Shown: positions 8,938-21,114, counted from the stretch's first letter. The stretch: DNA of 64,000 nucleotides from an uncultured Pelagibacteraceae bacterium (GCA_902569785.1 CACFVO010000003.1:34750-98749), one strand, 5' to 3'. Numbers and translations are program-made. The notes: generated by a model not told the origin, from the sequence alone.

Positions 8938-10216
8938 ACTTTAAATCTATTTGCTTCCAAACAATCTTCACAGAAGCACCGCCTAATTTATTAGATTTTA
9001 AAAAAGACAGTCGTGCTGATTTTCTCTCTAAAAGTGTTTTGCCTAGAAAGGTCCCTAATCCTGTTCCAGAGTTTGAATTTACTTCATTTGATTTAGATTT
9101 TATATAGGGTTCTCCAAGAAATTCTTTTATATCCTCTGGAAACCCAGGCCCATCATCGTTTATTGAGACTTCTAAATCTTTATCATTGCTTTTTACCTTT
9201 ATTTCTACTGTGCTTTTGGAAAATTTTACTGCATTTCCAATGAAGTTTCTCAACCCATAAGTTAATTCTGCAGATCTTAGAAATTCAAAATTTTTTTTGT
9301 TATCATCTAAATTTAATAATAATTTTTTAGAAGAAGTTTCTTTAAAAGACTCAATAACCTCATTAAGTAAGTTTTCAATTGTAGTTTTAGAAAAAAATTC
9401 ATCATCTTTTATTTTTTTTTTTGAAATTTGTTTTAGTATTTCTCCACATCTTTTAGTCTGACTGATCAATAAATCTAAGTCTTTTATATGTTCATTTTTT
9501 TCTCCTAGTTCTTTTTTAAGTTCAGAGGCAACTACATTTATAGTGGCTAATGGTGTACCTAAAGAATGAGCAGCAGCGGCAGCTTGGCCTCCGAGTGACT
9601 CTAACTCATATTCTTTGGCTATCACCTGTTGTACTTTATTGATTGCATCAGATCTTCTTTTGCTTTCACCAGAAAATCTAATTCCAAAATAACTTAAAAA
9701 TACTAAACCGACGATAATAGCTAAAAAATATCCAGTTAAATATAGTTTTGGAAATGTGATAGATTGATCATGTATACCTGGTAAAGGATAATGAAAGATT
9801 GTCAATAAAAACAAAAAAATAATAGTTAAAAATCCCAATATAATAGTTGTTCCCATGCTTAAAAATGTTGAAGAGACTATAGTTGGAATAATCATTAATA
9901 TTGAAAAAGGATTTGAAATCCCGCCTGTCAAGTATAGGAGAGCTGTTAATTGGACTAGGTCATAAAATAAAAATATACTTGCATAAAAGTCTTTTATAAT
10001 AGAGGACCTAATACCATAATGTAAATATAAGTTAGTTAAAAAGCCCAAAAATAAGATTGCATGGGCAATTACAAGTGGAAAATCCAACTTTAAATAAAAA
10101 TAGACTAGATTTATTGCTGCAAACTGCCCTGTTATTGCTATCCATCTTAAAATTACTAAGGTTTTTTTATCTAAGTTAAGATTTTCTCTCAGTCTAAAGA
10201 GAGTGGAAAAATTCAT
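8927..10216 (-). CDS. regB: RegB/PrrB-family redox sensor histidine kinase
   Basis: Multi-TM N-terminus, H-box AAAAHSLGTPLATINVVASEL, RCGEIL cysteine, ATPase NDDGPGFP. Confidence 0.9.
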   Translation of the reverse strand: MNFSTLFRLRENLNLDKKTLVILRWIAITGQFAAINLVYFYLKLDFPLVIAHAILFLGFLTNLYLHYGIRSSIIKDFYASIFLFYDLVQLTALLYLTGGISNPFSILMIIPTIVSSTFLSMGTTIILGFLTIIFLFLLTIFHYPLPGIHDQSITFPKLYLTGYFLAIIVGLVFLSYFGIRFSGESKRRSDAINKVQQVIAKEYELESLGGQAAAAAHSLGTPLATINVVASELKKELGEKNEHIKDLDLLISQTKRCGEILKQISKKKIKDDEFFSKTTIENLLNEVIESFKETSSKKLLLNLDDNKKNFEFLRSAELTYGLRNFIGNAVKFSKSTVEIKVKSNDKDLEVSINDDGPGFPEDIKEFLGEPYIKSKSNEVNSNSGTGLGTFLGKTLLERKSARLSFLKSNKLGGASVKIVWKQIDLKSNV

Positions 10217-10223
10217 TTGAACT

Positions 10224-12293
<2,070 letters not shown>

Positions 12294-12419
12294 TTAGATA
12301 ATCTTTTATATCATTTTTTTAAGTTAATATAAAACGGCCAGAGGGCATTACTGCTTAAAATGATTGCATATCAATGCTTTTAGACCAAAATATAAAAAAA
12401 ATTGTAAATTTAAAGAAAA

Positions 12420-13535
12420 TTAGATTTTCATAGGCATTATAACATAATAACTATTTTTATCAGAGGCATCTAAGATTAATACGGGCGAAACTGAGTCTTT
12501 TAAATTCATTTTTAAATTTTTATCTTCAATCTCGGAAGCAATATCTATTAAATATTTTGAGTTAAAACTAATATTAAGATTGTCAGAATTAAAATTTGCT
12601 TTTATGATTTCATTTCCTTCCCCTGAGTTGGCGCTATTTACTGAAAATTGAACATTCTCTTTGTTAATAAGTAATTTTACACCTTCTTTTCCATCCAAAG
12701 AGACACTTGCCACCCTTTCAATTGAATCTATAAAATCCTTAGAAGGTACAACTAGAGATTTTTCATTATTTGCAGGTACAACTTTTTTATAATCTGGAAA
12801 TTTTCCATCAATAACTTTAGAAATTAGCTTCATGTTTCCTAAAGAAAATTTAACTTTATTTTCACTTGTTTGCATTGAAAATTTTTCCTTAGTCTCCGTT
12901 AAAAGAGAGCAAAGTTGAAAAACAGTTTTTCTGGGTAATATTAAAGATGAAAAATTATCTGCATTTTCAATTTCTAAACTACTAGATGATAATCTATGGC
13001 TGTCAGTCGCAACTCCGGTTAAAAAATTTCTACCATGTCCCTCGGTCAAATGTAAAAAAATACCATTTAAATAATGTCTTGTATCATCATTTGAAATTGC
13101 AATTTTAGTTTTATTTAGAAGTTTTAAAAATCTACTATTATTAAGCATCATTTCCTGACCTTCAAATTCATCAGTAAATGTAGGAAAGTTATCAGTTGGT
13201 AAACAAAGTAAATTAAAATCTGAATTATCACTTTTTAAACTTAGTTTATTTTCTGTTTTAAGATCAAAATTTAAATCTGAATCTGAGGATATTTTTCTAA
13301 GTATATCATAAAGAATAGCTGCTGAAGTAGTAGTGCTTCCTTCTTTTAATATTTTAACTTCTTCTATTTCATCATAAAAAACTATATCTAAATCAGTAGC
13401 AATTATAGATAATTTATTATCTTTCAATTGTAGTAAAACATTAGAGAGTATGGGAAGAGTATTTTTCTTTTCTACTACACCTTGCACAAAACTTAATGAC
13501 TTTAATAAGATATCTCTTTTAACAATAAACTGCAT
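12420..13535 (-). CDS. dnaN: DNA polymerase III beta clamp
   Basis: Clamp fold sequence, C-terminal YVIMPMKI, adjacent to dnaA. Confidence 0.97.
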   Translation of the reverse strand: MQFIVKRDILLKSLSFVQGVVEKKNTLPILSNVLLQLKDNKLSIIATDLDIVFYDEIEEVKILKEGSTTTSAAILYDILRKISSDSDLNFDLKTENKLSLKSDNSDFNLLCLPTDNFPTFTDEFEGQEMMLNNSRFLKLLNKTKIAISNDDTRHYLNGIFLHLTEGHGRNFLTGVATDSHRLSSSSLEIENADNFSSLILPRKTVFQLCSLLTETKEKFSMQTSENKVKFSLGNMKLISKVIDGKFPDYKKVVPANNEKSLVVPSKDFIDSIERVASVSLDGKEGVKLLINKENVQFSVNSANSGEGNEIIKANFNSDNLNISFNSKYLIDIASEIEDKNLKMNLKDSVSPVLILDASDKNSYYVIMPMKI

Positions 13536-13543
13536 TTTTACTA

Positions 13544-14935
13544 TTACTCTTGTAGAAGATTTTTGATCTGATTTATGTTTTTTTTCATCTCATCATCTTG
13601 TTCGGATAATCTCGTTATAGTTTTTACTGCATGAATCACTGTAGTATGATCTCTATTAGCAAATCTTCTTCCAATTTCAGGAAGAGATCTTGTTGTCATT
13701 TTTTTTGCTAAATACATTGCAAGTTGTCGAGGTCTTGCTAAAGGCCTAGAGCGTCTCTGGGAAAGCATATCATTTAATGAAATATTAAAATAGTTAGATA
13801 CAACATTTTGTATTTTGTCTACAGTGATAACTTTGATTTGGCTGAATAAATCTTTCAATATATTTTTACAGTCATTAATTGTTAAGTCCTTATTATGAAC
13901 TCTACTAAATGCTATTACTCGATTTAAAATACCTATAAGCTCTCTAATATTAGTTTTACTTTCGTTTGCTATATAGTTAATTACTTCCTCGCTCAAATTA
14001 ATATTCTCTTTAAATTGGTTTTGCATTTCTATAATTTTTTTCTTAATAATTTTAACTTTTAATTCTAAATCAGGTATGTCAATATCAACTACTAGTCCAC
14101 CAGCTAGTCTTGACTTAATTCTTTCTTGTACTCTATCTAGCTTCATGGGCGTTCTATCTGCAGATATAATTATTTGAGATCCTTTGTCTATTAAGCTGTT
14201 AAAAGTATGAAAAAATTCTTCCTGTAAGCTTTCTTTGCCTCTTATAAATTGAATATCATCGATAATAAATACTGATGATTTTCTAAAAAAATCCTTAAAG
14301 TTTACCATGTCATTTTTTTTTATAGATTTGATAAAATGATACATGAAACGTTCAGCAGAAATAAACATAACATTATTTTCTGACTGAAGTTCTAGACCAA
14401 TAGCATTTAGTAAGTGAGTTTTGCCTAAACCTACTCCTCCACAAATATACAATGGATTATATCTTGATATATGTTCACATATCTTTTTAGAATAAGATAA
14501 AGCAATATCATTACTTTTACCTTGAACAAAATTTTCAAAATTTAAATTTGGATTCAGCCTATTATAATTTAAAATAGAGTCTTTAATAGTTGTAACTTTG
14601 TTTATTTCATCTGTTTTGATTATTAAATCTGAATTATTTTTATTATCCTCTATGATCTTAAATTCAATTCTATTTAAACTGAGCTTAAAACCTTTTACTT
14701 GCTCTAAGATCTTATCTAAGTATCTAGAAACTATCCAATCTCTAAAGAATCTTGTCGGAACACTAAGAATTAGATAATCGTTGTATTCTTTTACCAAAGA
14801 AATTTTTTGTAGCCAACTTGTATAAATTTCCGTTCCAAAAGTTTTTTTAAATGCAGATTGAATTTCCATCCAATCTAACGTTCTTTCTTCTTCAGAAATA
14901 TAAACGTTTTGTTTTTTTATATTATTTTTGTCCAT
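13544..14935 (-). CDS. dnaA: Chromosomal replication initiator
   Basis: AAA+ (CGGVGLGKTHLLNA) and DnaA domain IV RPLARPRQLAMYLAKKMTTRSLPEIGRRFANRDHTTVIHAVKTI. Confidence 0.98.
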   Translation of the reverse strand: MDKNNIKKQNVYISEEERTLDWMEIQSAFKKTFGTEIYTSWLQKISLVKEYNDYLILSVPTRFFRDWIVSRYLDKILEQVKGFKLSLNRIEFKIIEDNKNNSDLIIKTDEINKVTTIKDSILNYNRLNPNLNFENFVQGKSNDIALSYSKKICEHISRYNPLYICGGVGLGKTHLLNAIGLELQSENNVMFISAERFMYHFIKSIKKNDMVNFKDFFRKSSVFIIDDIQFIRGKESLQEEFFHTFNSLIDKGSQIIISADRTPMKLDRVQERIKSRLAGGLVVDIDIPDLELKVKIIKKKIIEMQNQFKENINLSEEVINYIANESKTNIRELIGILNRVIAFSRVHNKDLTINDCKNILKDLFSQIKVITVDKIQNVVSNYFNISLNDMLSQRRSRPLARPRQLAMYLAKKMTTRSLPEIGRRFANRDHTTVIHAVKTITRLSEQDDEMKKNINQIKNLLQE

Positions 14936-15091
14936 GAGATTATTGTCTTGAAAGATTACTTTTAACTCTGTTTTTAAAAATTATGCAAGTATCTGGAGGT
15001 TGTAATTAAAAAAAAACTTAATTCGGTTGTAGTACTAGCGCAAAGATAGAAAAAAAAATAAAAAAAAATTACAACTCAAGAAAGAAACTAT

Positions 15092-15113
15092 ATTTAGTTT
15101 AGTGAAACTAAAT
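15092..15113. other. Perfect 9-bp hairpin ATTTAGTTT-AGTG-AAACTAAAT in the dnaA-rpsT intergenic region
   Basis: Read directly; no T-tract, so not called a terminator. Confidence 0.4.
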
Positions 15114-15159
15114 GTTGAATAATAAGACAACTATCAACTTAAAATTGTTTATTATTTAA

Positions 15160-15411
15160 TTAAATCTTTTTAGAAGTTCTTGAGATTTTTCTCGCAGCTG
15201 TTCGCTTACTTATAATGCCAGATTTAGCAACCTGCATTAGAATTGATTGAAATTTTGAAAAATATTTTTTTGCTTTTTCCTTGTTTTTGGATTTGATTAA
15301 TAAATCCATTTGTTTGATAGCATTCTTATATTTGCTTTTTCTTATTCTATTAACCTGAGTTTGTTTCTTAACCCTTCTAACCCTTCTAATTGCTGATTTT
15401 GTGTTTGGCAT
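15160..15411 (-). CDS. rpsT: 30S ribosomal protein S20
   Basis: MPNTKSAIRRVRRVKKQTQVNRIRKSK...GIISKRTAARKISR. Confidence 0.95.
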   Translation of the reverse strand: MPNTKSAIRRVRRVKKQTQVNRIRKSKYKNAIKQMDLLIKSKNKEKAKKYFSKFQSILMQVAKSGIISKRTAARKISRTSKKI

Positions 15412-15426
15412 ATTTTTTAAACTGTA

Positions 15427-15490
15427 TATATGCCAGTATTATGTGGGTCAACTTTATTATTTTCAACTTCTGGTAATTCTGGCATATAAT
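15427..15490. promoter_or_regulatory. Divergent promoter pair rpsT/ubiE built on a 14-bp inverted repeat
   Basis: TATATGCCAGTATT (15427-15440) and AATTCTGGCATATA (15475-15488), 13/14 complementary; outward TTGACC (-) and TTCAAC-N17-TATAAT (+) elements. Confidence 0.55.
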
Positions 15491-15496
15491 TTATTT

Positions 15497-16201
15497 ATGA
15501 AAAGTAGTATCCAAGATAAACCAAAGCTAGTTAATTCTGTATTTTCCAAAGTCTACAGAAAATACGATTTCATGAACGATGTTATGTCTCTTGGAATTCA
15601 TCGTATTTGGAAAAATAAACTAATCGACTGGATGAATCCTCAACCAGATGAAAATCTTATTGATGTTGCTTCTGGCACAGGTGATATCGCAAAACTTTTT
15701 TCTAAAAAAAATAATAACTTATCAAACATTGCATGCGTAGAGCCTAATGATCAAATGTTTAGTGTTGGTAAATTAAATTTAGAAAAATTTCAAAATATAA
15801 AATGGTATAAAGCTAAAGCAGAAAAGTTACCCTTTAAAAATGATACCTATAATTTCTACACAATTAGTTATGGCATAAGAAATGTTTTAGATATAAATTT
15901 ATCTTTAAAGGAGGCATTTAGAGTTTTAAAGCCTGGTGGTCGTTTTATGTGCCTAGAATTTTCTAAAATAAACAATGAAATAATTAATCTTTTTTATCAG
16001 CAATATTCAAAAGCAATACCTTTTATTGGAAAATATATTGTAGGATCATCAGAGCCCTATGAATATCTAACTAAAAGCATTAAAGAATTCTACACCCAAA
16101 AACAATTAGTCGACTTAATAAAAAAAAATGGATTCTCTAATGTAGAATATAGAAATCTTTCCAACGGTATTTCTGCTATACATTCTGGATGGAAAATCTA
16201 A
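15497..16201 (+). CDS. ubiE: Ubiquinone/menaquinone biosynthesis methyltransferase
   Basis: FSKVYRKYDFMNDVMSLGIHRIWK, DVASGTGDIA; ATG at 15497 preferred over the longer track ORF (15401). Confidence 0.94.
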   Translation: MKSSIQDKPKLVNSVFSKVYRKYDFMNDVMSLGIHRIWKNKLIDWMNPQPDENLIDVASGTGDIAKLFSKKNNNLSNIACVEPNDQMFSVGKLNLEKFQNIKWYKAKAEKLPFKNDTYNFYTISYGIRNVLDINLSLKEAFRVLKPGGRFMCLEFSKINNEIINLFYQQYSKAIPFIGKYIVGSSEPYEYLTKSIKEFYTQKQLVDLIKKNGFSNVEYRNLSNGISAIHSGWKI

Positions 16202-17761
16202 ATGTTTAAAAGAATTTATCGATTATTTAAAATTGCTAGAAAATTATCAACATCTGGAGCAATAGATACAATTAATCAGATGTATAATTTGCCCTTAATA
16301 ATAAATTTTTTTTTTGAAGTTATTTCTATCGGGTCTCCAAAAAAAACAATTAATAATCAAAAAAAACCTGGAGAAAAACTTTGTATTGCCCTTCAAGGAA
16401 TGGGTACTACTTTTATCAAACTTGGTCAGTTCCTAGCTACGAGGCCTGATATCATAGGCGAAGATCTCACAAAAAATTTAGAAAAATTACAAGATAAGGT
16501 TCCTGCGTTCGACACATATGAAGCAAAAAAAATTATAAAAAAAGAAGTTGGAGATAGTCAATTTCAAAATATTTTGGAACTTAGTGAACCCATAGCGGCA
16601 GCTTCTATTGCTCAAGTTCATTTAGCAAAAATTAAAAATGAAAATAAAGAAGTTGCAATTAAGATCTTAAGACCAAATATAGAAAAATTATTTAACGAGG
16701 AGTTAGATGCTTTAATGTTATTTGCCTATATTATTGAAAATACATATTCAAAAGCCAAAAGACTTAAACTTGTAGAGGTCATACATTTATTGCGTGAAAT
16801 TACAAATATTGAAATGGATTTACGATTTGAAGCGGCAGCTGCAAATGAATTATATGAAAATACAAAAAATGATAAAAGTTTTAACGTTCCTAAAATTTAC
16901 TGGAATTATACAACTAAAAATATTCTAACTCTAGATAAAGTGGAGGGAATATCTATACGGGAACAAGTAAAACTTAAAGAACTTGGTGTCGATCTAAAAA
17001 TTCTAGCTGAAAACTTAATACAAAATTTTTTAAAACAAGCTGTAAGAGATGGTTTTTTTCATGGAGATATGCATCAAGGAAATTTGTTTGTTGATCAGCA
17101 AGGAAATATTATACCTGTGGATTTTGGTATTATGGGAAGATTAGATAAAAATAATCGAAAATTTTTAGCTGAAATTTTATACGGCTTTATTCAAAGAGAT
17201 TACGTAAAGGTTGCAGAAGTACATTTTCAGGCAGGTCTTGTTCCGCAAGATGCCTCTAAAGAAAAATTTGCTCAAGCATTAAGATCTGTTGGAGAGCCTA
17301 TCTTTGGTCAATCAATTAAAGATATATCAGGAGGAAATTTATTAGCGCAACTTTTTGAAATAACTGAAAAATTTAATATGCCAACACAAACACCGTTACT
17401 TCTTTTACAAAAAACTATGGTTGTTGTGGAAGGAGTATCAAGAAAACTGTGTCCTGAAACGAATATCTGGCAAGTTTCTAAACCCGTTTTAGAAGATTGG
17501 TTAAAAAGTGTTAAAAGTCCACAATCTACATTGGATACTGCGATTAATACTTCAACTGAAATAATAAAAAGAATCCCTGATTTTCCTGATCTGATGGATA
17601 AAGCAAATTATGCTCTTCAATTAATGGCCGAAGGAAAATTAAATTTAGGGTCGGGAAACAACAAAAATTTAGAGATAGAGCAAATGAAGTTAAAAAATTT
17701 CAAAAAAAATTTGATTATTGGTTTTTTTGGTATTGTAATTGTTGTCCTATTGGTATTTTAA
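16202..17761 (+). CDS. ubiB: UbiB/ABC1 atypical kinase family
   Basis: KLGQFLATRPDI, EPIAAASIAQVHLA, FHGDMHQGNLFVD, C-terminal TM. Confidence 0.95.
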   Translation: MFKRIYRLFKIARKLSTSGAIDTINQMYNLPLIINFFFEVISIGSPKKTINNQKKPGEKLCIALQGMGTTFIKLGQFLATRPDIIGEDLTKNLEKLQDKVPAFDTYEAKKIIKKEVGDSQFQNILELSEPIAAASIAQVHLAKIKNENKEVAIKILRPNIEKLFNEELDALMLFAYIIENTYSKAKRLKLVEVIHLLREITNIEMDLRFEAAAANELYENTKNDKSFNVPKIYWNYTTKNILTLDKVEGISIREQVKLKELGVDLKILAENLIQNFLKQAVRDGFFHGDMHQGNLFVDQQGNIIPVDFGIMGRLDKNNRKFLAEILYGFIQRDYVKVAEVHFQAGLVPQDASKEKFAQALRSVGEPIFGQSIKDISGGNLLAQLFEITEKFNMPTQTPLLLLQKTMVVVEGVSRKLCPETNIWQVSKPVLEDWLKSVKSPQSTLDTAINTSTEIIKRIPDFPDLMDKANYALQLMAEGKLNLGSGNNKNLEIEQMKLKNFKKNLIIGFFGIVIVVLLVF

Positions 17762-17768
17762 TTAAACA

Positions 17769-18998
17769 ATGTCATTAAAAAACAAAAAAATTTTATTAGT
17801 CATTGGGGGTGGAATATCTGCCTATAAATCTCTTGATCTTATAAGACTATTAAAAAAAAATAATGTTGATGTAAAAACTATCCTTACTAAAAGTGGTAAA
17901 GAATTTGTTACACCACTTTCAATTACAACTTTAACAAAAAATAAAACATATGAAGATATTTTTGACAAAAATAGTGAGGCTGAAATTGACCATATAGCTT
18001 TATCTAGATGGGCTGATTTAATTATAGTATTACCTACAACTGCAAACTTTATGACAAAGTTAAGCATAGGCAGGGCTGAAGATTTAGCTACAACAGTTTT
18101 ACTAGCTTCTAATAAAGATATTCTTTTAGTTCCAGCTATGAATGTTCGAATGTGGTTTCATAAAGCTACGCAACACAATTTAAAAATTTTACAAGATTAT
18201 GGCTATCATTTTATTGGTCCTGAAAAAGGTGAAATGGCTTGTGGAGAATATGGAGAAGGAAAAATGTCGAGCCCAAGACAAATTTATTTTTATCTAAAAA
18301 ATTATTTTGATCAAAAAAATTTAGTCAAGAACAAAAATTTTAAAGCTTTAGTTACAACTGGACCAACTAAAGAATATTTAGACCCAGTAAGATATATTTC
18401 TAATGAGTCAAGCGGTAAACAAGGATATGAAGTTGCTTTGGCATTACAAAAATTAGGTATAAAAACTAAACTAATAGCAGGGCCTTCTAATCTTATTTTT
18501 TCAAAAAATTTGAAAATTAAAAAAATAACTTCTGCAAAAGAAATGATGAATGAAGTAAAAAAATCTTTGCCAGTTGACATAGCTGTTTGTGCTGCTGCTG
18601 TTTCGGACTTTAAGCCTATAAGTAAAAGTAAAAATAAAATCAAAAAAAATGCTTCAAAATTTAATGATATAAGTTTAGAAAAAAATCCTGATATTTTAGA
18701 TTATTTAAGTAAAAATAATAAAGCTAGACCAAAAATAGTAGTTGGATTTTCTGCAGAAACAGAAAATGTTGTTCAAAACTCAAAAACAAAAATTAAAGAA
18801 AAGTATTGTGACTTAATTATTGCAAATGATGTTTCAAAAAAAGATTTGGGATTTAATTCAGACTATAATAAAGTTTCAATAATTGATAAAAATGGAAAAG
18901 TTAAATCAATTCCAAAAAATAAAAAAAGTTATATTGCTAATATAATTGCAAAAATTATATTAGATAAACTTTTAATGAATGACAAAAATATTAATTAA
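17769..18998 (+). CDS. coaBC: Bifunctional PPC decarboxylase / PPC synthetase
   Basis: ISAYKSLDLIRLLKK, PAMNVRMW, TTGPTKEYLDPVRYISNESSGKQGYEVA. Confidence 0.96.
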   Translation: MSLKNKKILLVIGGGISAYKSLDLIRLLKKNNVDVKTILTKSGKEFVTPLSITTLTKNKTYEDIFDKNSEAEIDHIALSRWADLIIVLPTTANFMTKLSIGRAEDLATTVLLASNKDILLVPAMNVRMWFHKATQHNLKILQDYGYHFIGPEKGEMACGEYGEGKMSSPRQIYFYLKNYFDQKNLVKNKNFKALVTTGPTKEYLDPVRYISNESSGKQGYEVALALQKLGIKTKLIAGPSNLIFSKNLKIKKITSAKEMMNEVKKSLPVDIAVCAAAVSDFKPISKSKNKIKKNASKFNDISLEKNPDILDYLSKNNKARPKIVVGFSAETENVVQNSKTKIKEKYCDLIIANDVSKKDLGFNSDYNKVSIIDKNGKVKSIPKNKKSYIANIIAKIILDKLLMNDKNIN

Positions 18999-19419
18999 GA
19001 GACTGTCAAAAGAAGTTCCTTTGCCTAAATACGAAACAAGTGGATCGTCTGGTATGGATTTGGCTGCAAATATAAATGCTTACATGGAAATAAATCCTGG
19101 CAAAACCGCAATTATTCCTACAGGTTTAGCTTTATCAATACCTAAAGGATTTGAAGTGCAAATCAGACCTAGATCTGGTCTAGCTGCTAATCAAAAAATA
19201 AGTGTTTTAAATACTCCAGGTACAATCGATGCTGATTATAGGGGTGAAATCAAAGTAATATTAATCAATCTTGGTCAAGAATCTTTCAAAGTAGAAAAGG
19301 GACTTCGTATTGCTCAAATGGTTGTGTGCCCAGTAATCCAAGCTCAGCTTAAAGAGGTAGATGATTTAAATGAAACAGAGCGGGGAAAAGGCGGATTTGG
19401 ATCGACAGGAATTAAATAA
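18979..19419 (+). CDS. dut: dUTP diphosphatase
   Basis: GSSGMDLAAN, RPRSGLA, GTIDADYRGEIKVILIN, RGKGGFGSTG. Confidence 0.96.
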   Translation: MTKILIKRLSKEVPLPKYETSGSSGMDLAANINAYMEINPGKTAIIPTGLALSIPKGFEVQIRPRSGLAANQKISVLNTPGTIDADYRGEIKVILINLGQESFKVEKGLRIAQMVVCPVIQAQLKEVDDLNETERGKGGFGSTGIK

Positions 19420-19427
19420 TTCTAAAA

Positions 19428-20171
19428 ATGAAAATTAACTTGAGTCAATTTAAAAGATTCGAAAAACAAATAATCTTAAAAAAGATTGGTTTAGCAGGAC
19501 AAAAAAAAATATTTTCTGCAAACGTCTTAGTTATAGGTTTGGGAGGGTTAGGGTGTCCGTTGATAACTTATCTAGTAGCTTCAGGTGTTGGTAAAATCGG
19601 TATTGTTGACTTCGATAAAGTTGAGATTTCAAATTTAAATAGACAAACTCTATTTAATCCCAACGACATAGGTAAACTTAAAGTAAAACAAGTAAAAAAA
19701 ATAATAAATAAGATAAACAAGAAAATAAAAATTATTTCATTTAAAAGAAGACTTACATCAAAGAATATTAAAAAAATTTTTAATAGTTTTGATATTATAT
19801 GTGATGGTACTGATAATTATAATACAAGATATTTAATTAATGATTATTGTTTAAAAAGTAAAAAAATATTAATTTCGTCTGCTATAAGTAAGTTTGATGG
19901 CCAGCTTATGAAGTTTAATTTTCAAAAAAAAGGACCTTGTTATAGATGTTTTATGCCAAGTCCTCCTGATTTTGAAAATAATTGTCAGACGGAAGGAATA
20001 TTTTCCCCAGTAGCAGGTATTATGGGATCGTTGCAAGCAAATGAAGTTTTAAAATGTATTTTAAATCATAAAAACAACTTGAGTAACCAAGTACTTATAT
20101 TTGACTCTCTAAAAACTGAATTTAGAAAATCTAAAATTTCTATTAACCCAAAATGTATTAATAAATGTTAA
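19428..20171 (+). CDS. ThiF/MoeB/HesA-family E1-like adenylyltransferase
   Basis: VLVIGLGGLGCPLITYLVASGVGKIGIVDFDKVEISNLNRQ, CDGTDNYNTRYLIND. Confidence 0.9.
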   Translation: MKINLSQFKRFEKQIILKKIGLAGQKKIFSANVLVIGLGGLGCPLITYLVASGVGKIGIVDFDKVEISNLNRQTLFNPNDIGKLKVKQVKKIINKINKKIKIISFKRRLTSKNIKKIFNSFDIICDGTDNYNTRYLINDYCLKSKKILISSAISKFDGQLMKFNFQKKGPCYRCFMPSPPDFENNCQTEGIFSPVAGIMGSLQANEVLKCILNHKNNLSNQVLIFDSLKTEFRKSKISINPKCINKC

Positions 20172-20611
20172 GAATTATTATTATTATCTCTAGTATTTTT
20201 TTTTTTGAAAGTGTTTCTTTTTCTCAAGATGAATATTTTTTAACTTTACGTTATAACAAAGTTAATCTTAGACAAGGTCCATCTCGTGATTATCCAATTA
20301 AAATTTTCTATAAAAAAAAATTTTTACCTGTTTTAATACAGGATAAATCTGATAATTTTAGAAAAATTAGAGATCATGAAAATAATACCGGTTGGATTCA
20401 TGTATCTCAACTTTCAAAAAAGAAAGCTGCAATAGTAATTGATGAAGAATTGATAATGTTCAAAAATCCAACAATTTATTCACAACCAATAGCCATACTT
20501 AAGAAAGGACGTCTTACGCAAATTATAAAATGTAAAGAAATTTGGTGTAAGGGTAAGTCTGACAAATACACAGGATGGTTAAAAAAAGATAGTTTATGGG
20601 GCCGACTTTAA
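20165..20611 (+). CDS. Secreted bacterial SH3-domain protein
   Basis: Signal peptide; VNLRQGPSRDYPI and GWIHVSQLS SH3b motifs. Confidence 0.8.
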   Translation: MLRIIIIISSIFFFESVSFSQDEYFLTLRYNKVNLRQGPSRDYPIKIFYKKKFLPVLIQDKSDNFRKIRDHENNTGWIHVSQLSKKKAAIVIDEELIMFKNPTIYSQPIAILKKGRLTQIIKCKEIWCKGKSDKYTGWLKKDSLWGRL

Positions 20612-20850
20612 TTTTTTACTTTTGAAGCCCAAAATTTATCTAAAAGAAAGTACCAAATCGCATTAGCTAATGGTTCAACTATAGCATCTGTAAGTGCAAT
20701 CATGAATGAGACATCTGCTATGGCCATTAAAACAACAATTGCTATTGCAAAATGACCAATCGTATAGATTATTGTTCTAAGTATTGATCCTTTATTATTT
20801 TTATAAATATTTTTAGCTGTTGAAAAAATACCCTGTGTTAATTCTGTCAT
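20608..20850 (-). CDS. Small membrane protein, DUF2061-like
   Basis: 80 aa, two TM segments, GSILRTIIYTIGHF...EPLANAIWYFLLDKFW. Confidence 0.55.
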   Translation of the reverse strand: MTELTQGIFSTAKNIYKNNKGSILRTIIYTIGHFAIAIVVLMAIADVSFMIALTDAIVEPLANAIWYFLLDKFWASKVKN

Positions 20851-21089
20851 TTAGTTAAATCTCTCCGTGGATCTTTAATTTTTTTTACTTTATCTAAAAC
20901 TCCAGATATTTTTGCCGTAATATATATAGTATAAACTATTGCAAAGCCTAAGGCCATTGTTGATAGAACAGTATATATTGCTGATAAAATTCTTTCTTCA
21001 AACCAATTTTCTACTCCAGAATTTGAATGGTATAAAATATTCCAGAATAAAACAAAAGAGACTTCATAAATTAGTATTAATTTAAACAT
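20847..21089 (-). CDS. Small membrane protein of unknown function
   Basis: 80 aa, two TM segments; 4-bp overlap with the next small membrane gene. Confidence 0.6.
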   Translation of the reverse strand: MFKLILIYEVSFVLFWNILYHSNSGVENWFEERILSAIYTVLSTMALGFAIVYTIYITAKISGVLDKVKKIKDPRRDLTK

Positions 21090-21114
21090 TAAATAATTTA
21101 AGATTAGTTAGGTT

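Noticed and set aside
12342-12385. Hairpin-like GCAT/ATGC elements between dnaN and gyrB as a terminator
   Set aside because: Stems are only 4-5 bp and no T-tract follows on either strand.
15401-15496. N-terminal extension of UbiE in the ORF track
   Set aside because: Overlaps rpsT and the divergent promoter; ATG at 15497 fits the family N-terminus.
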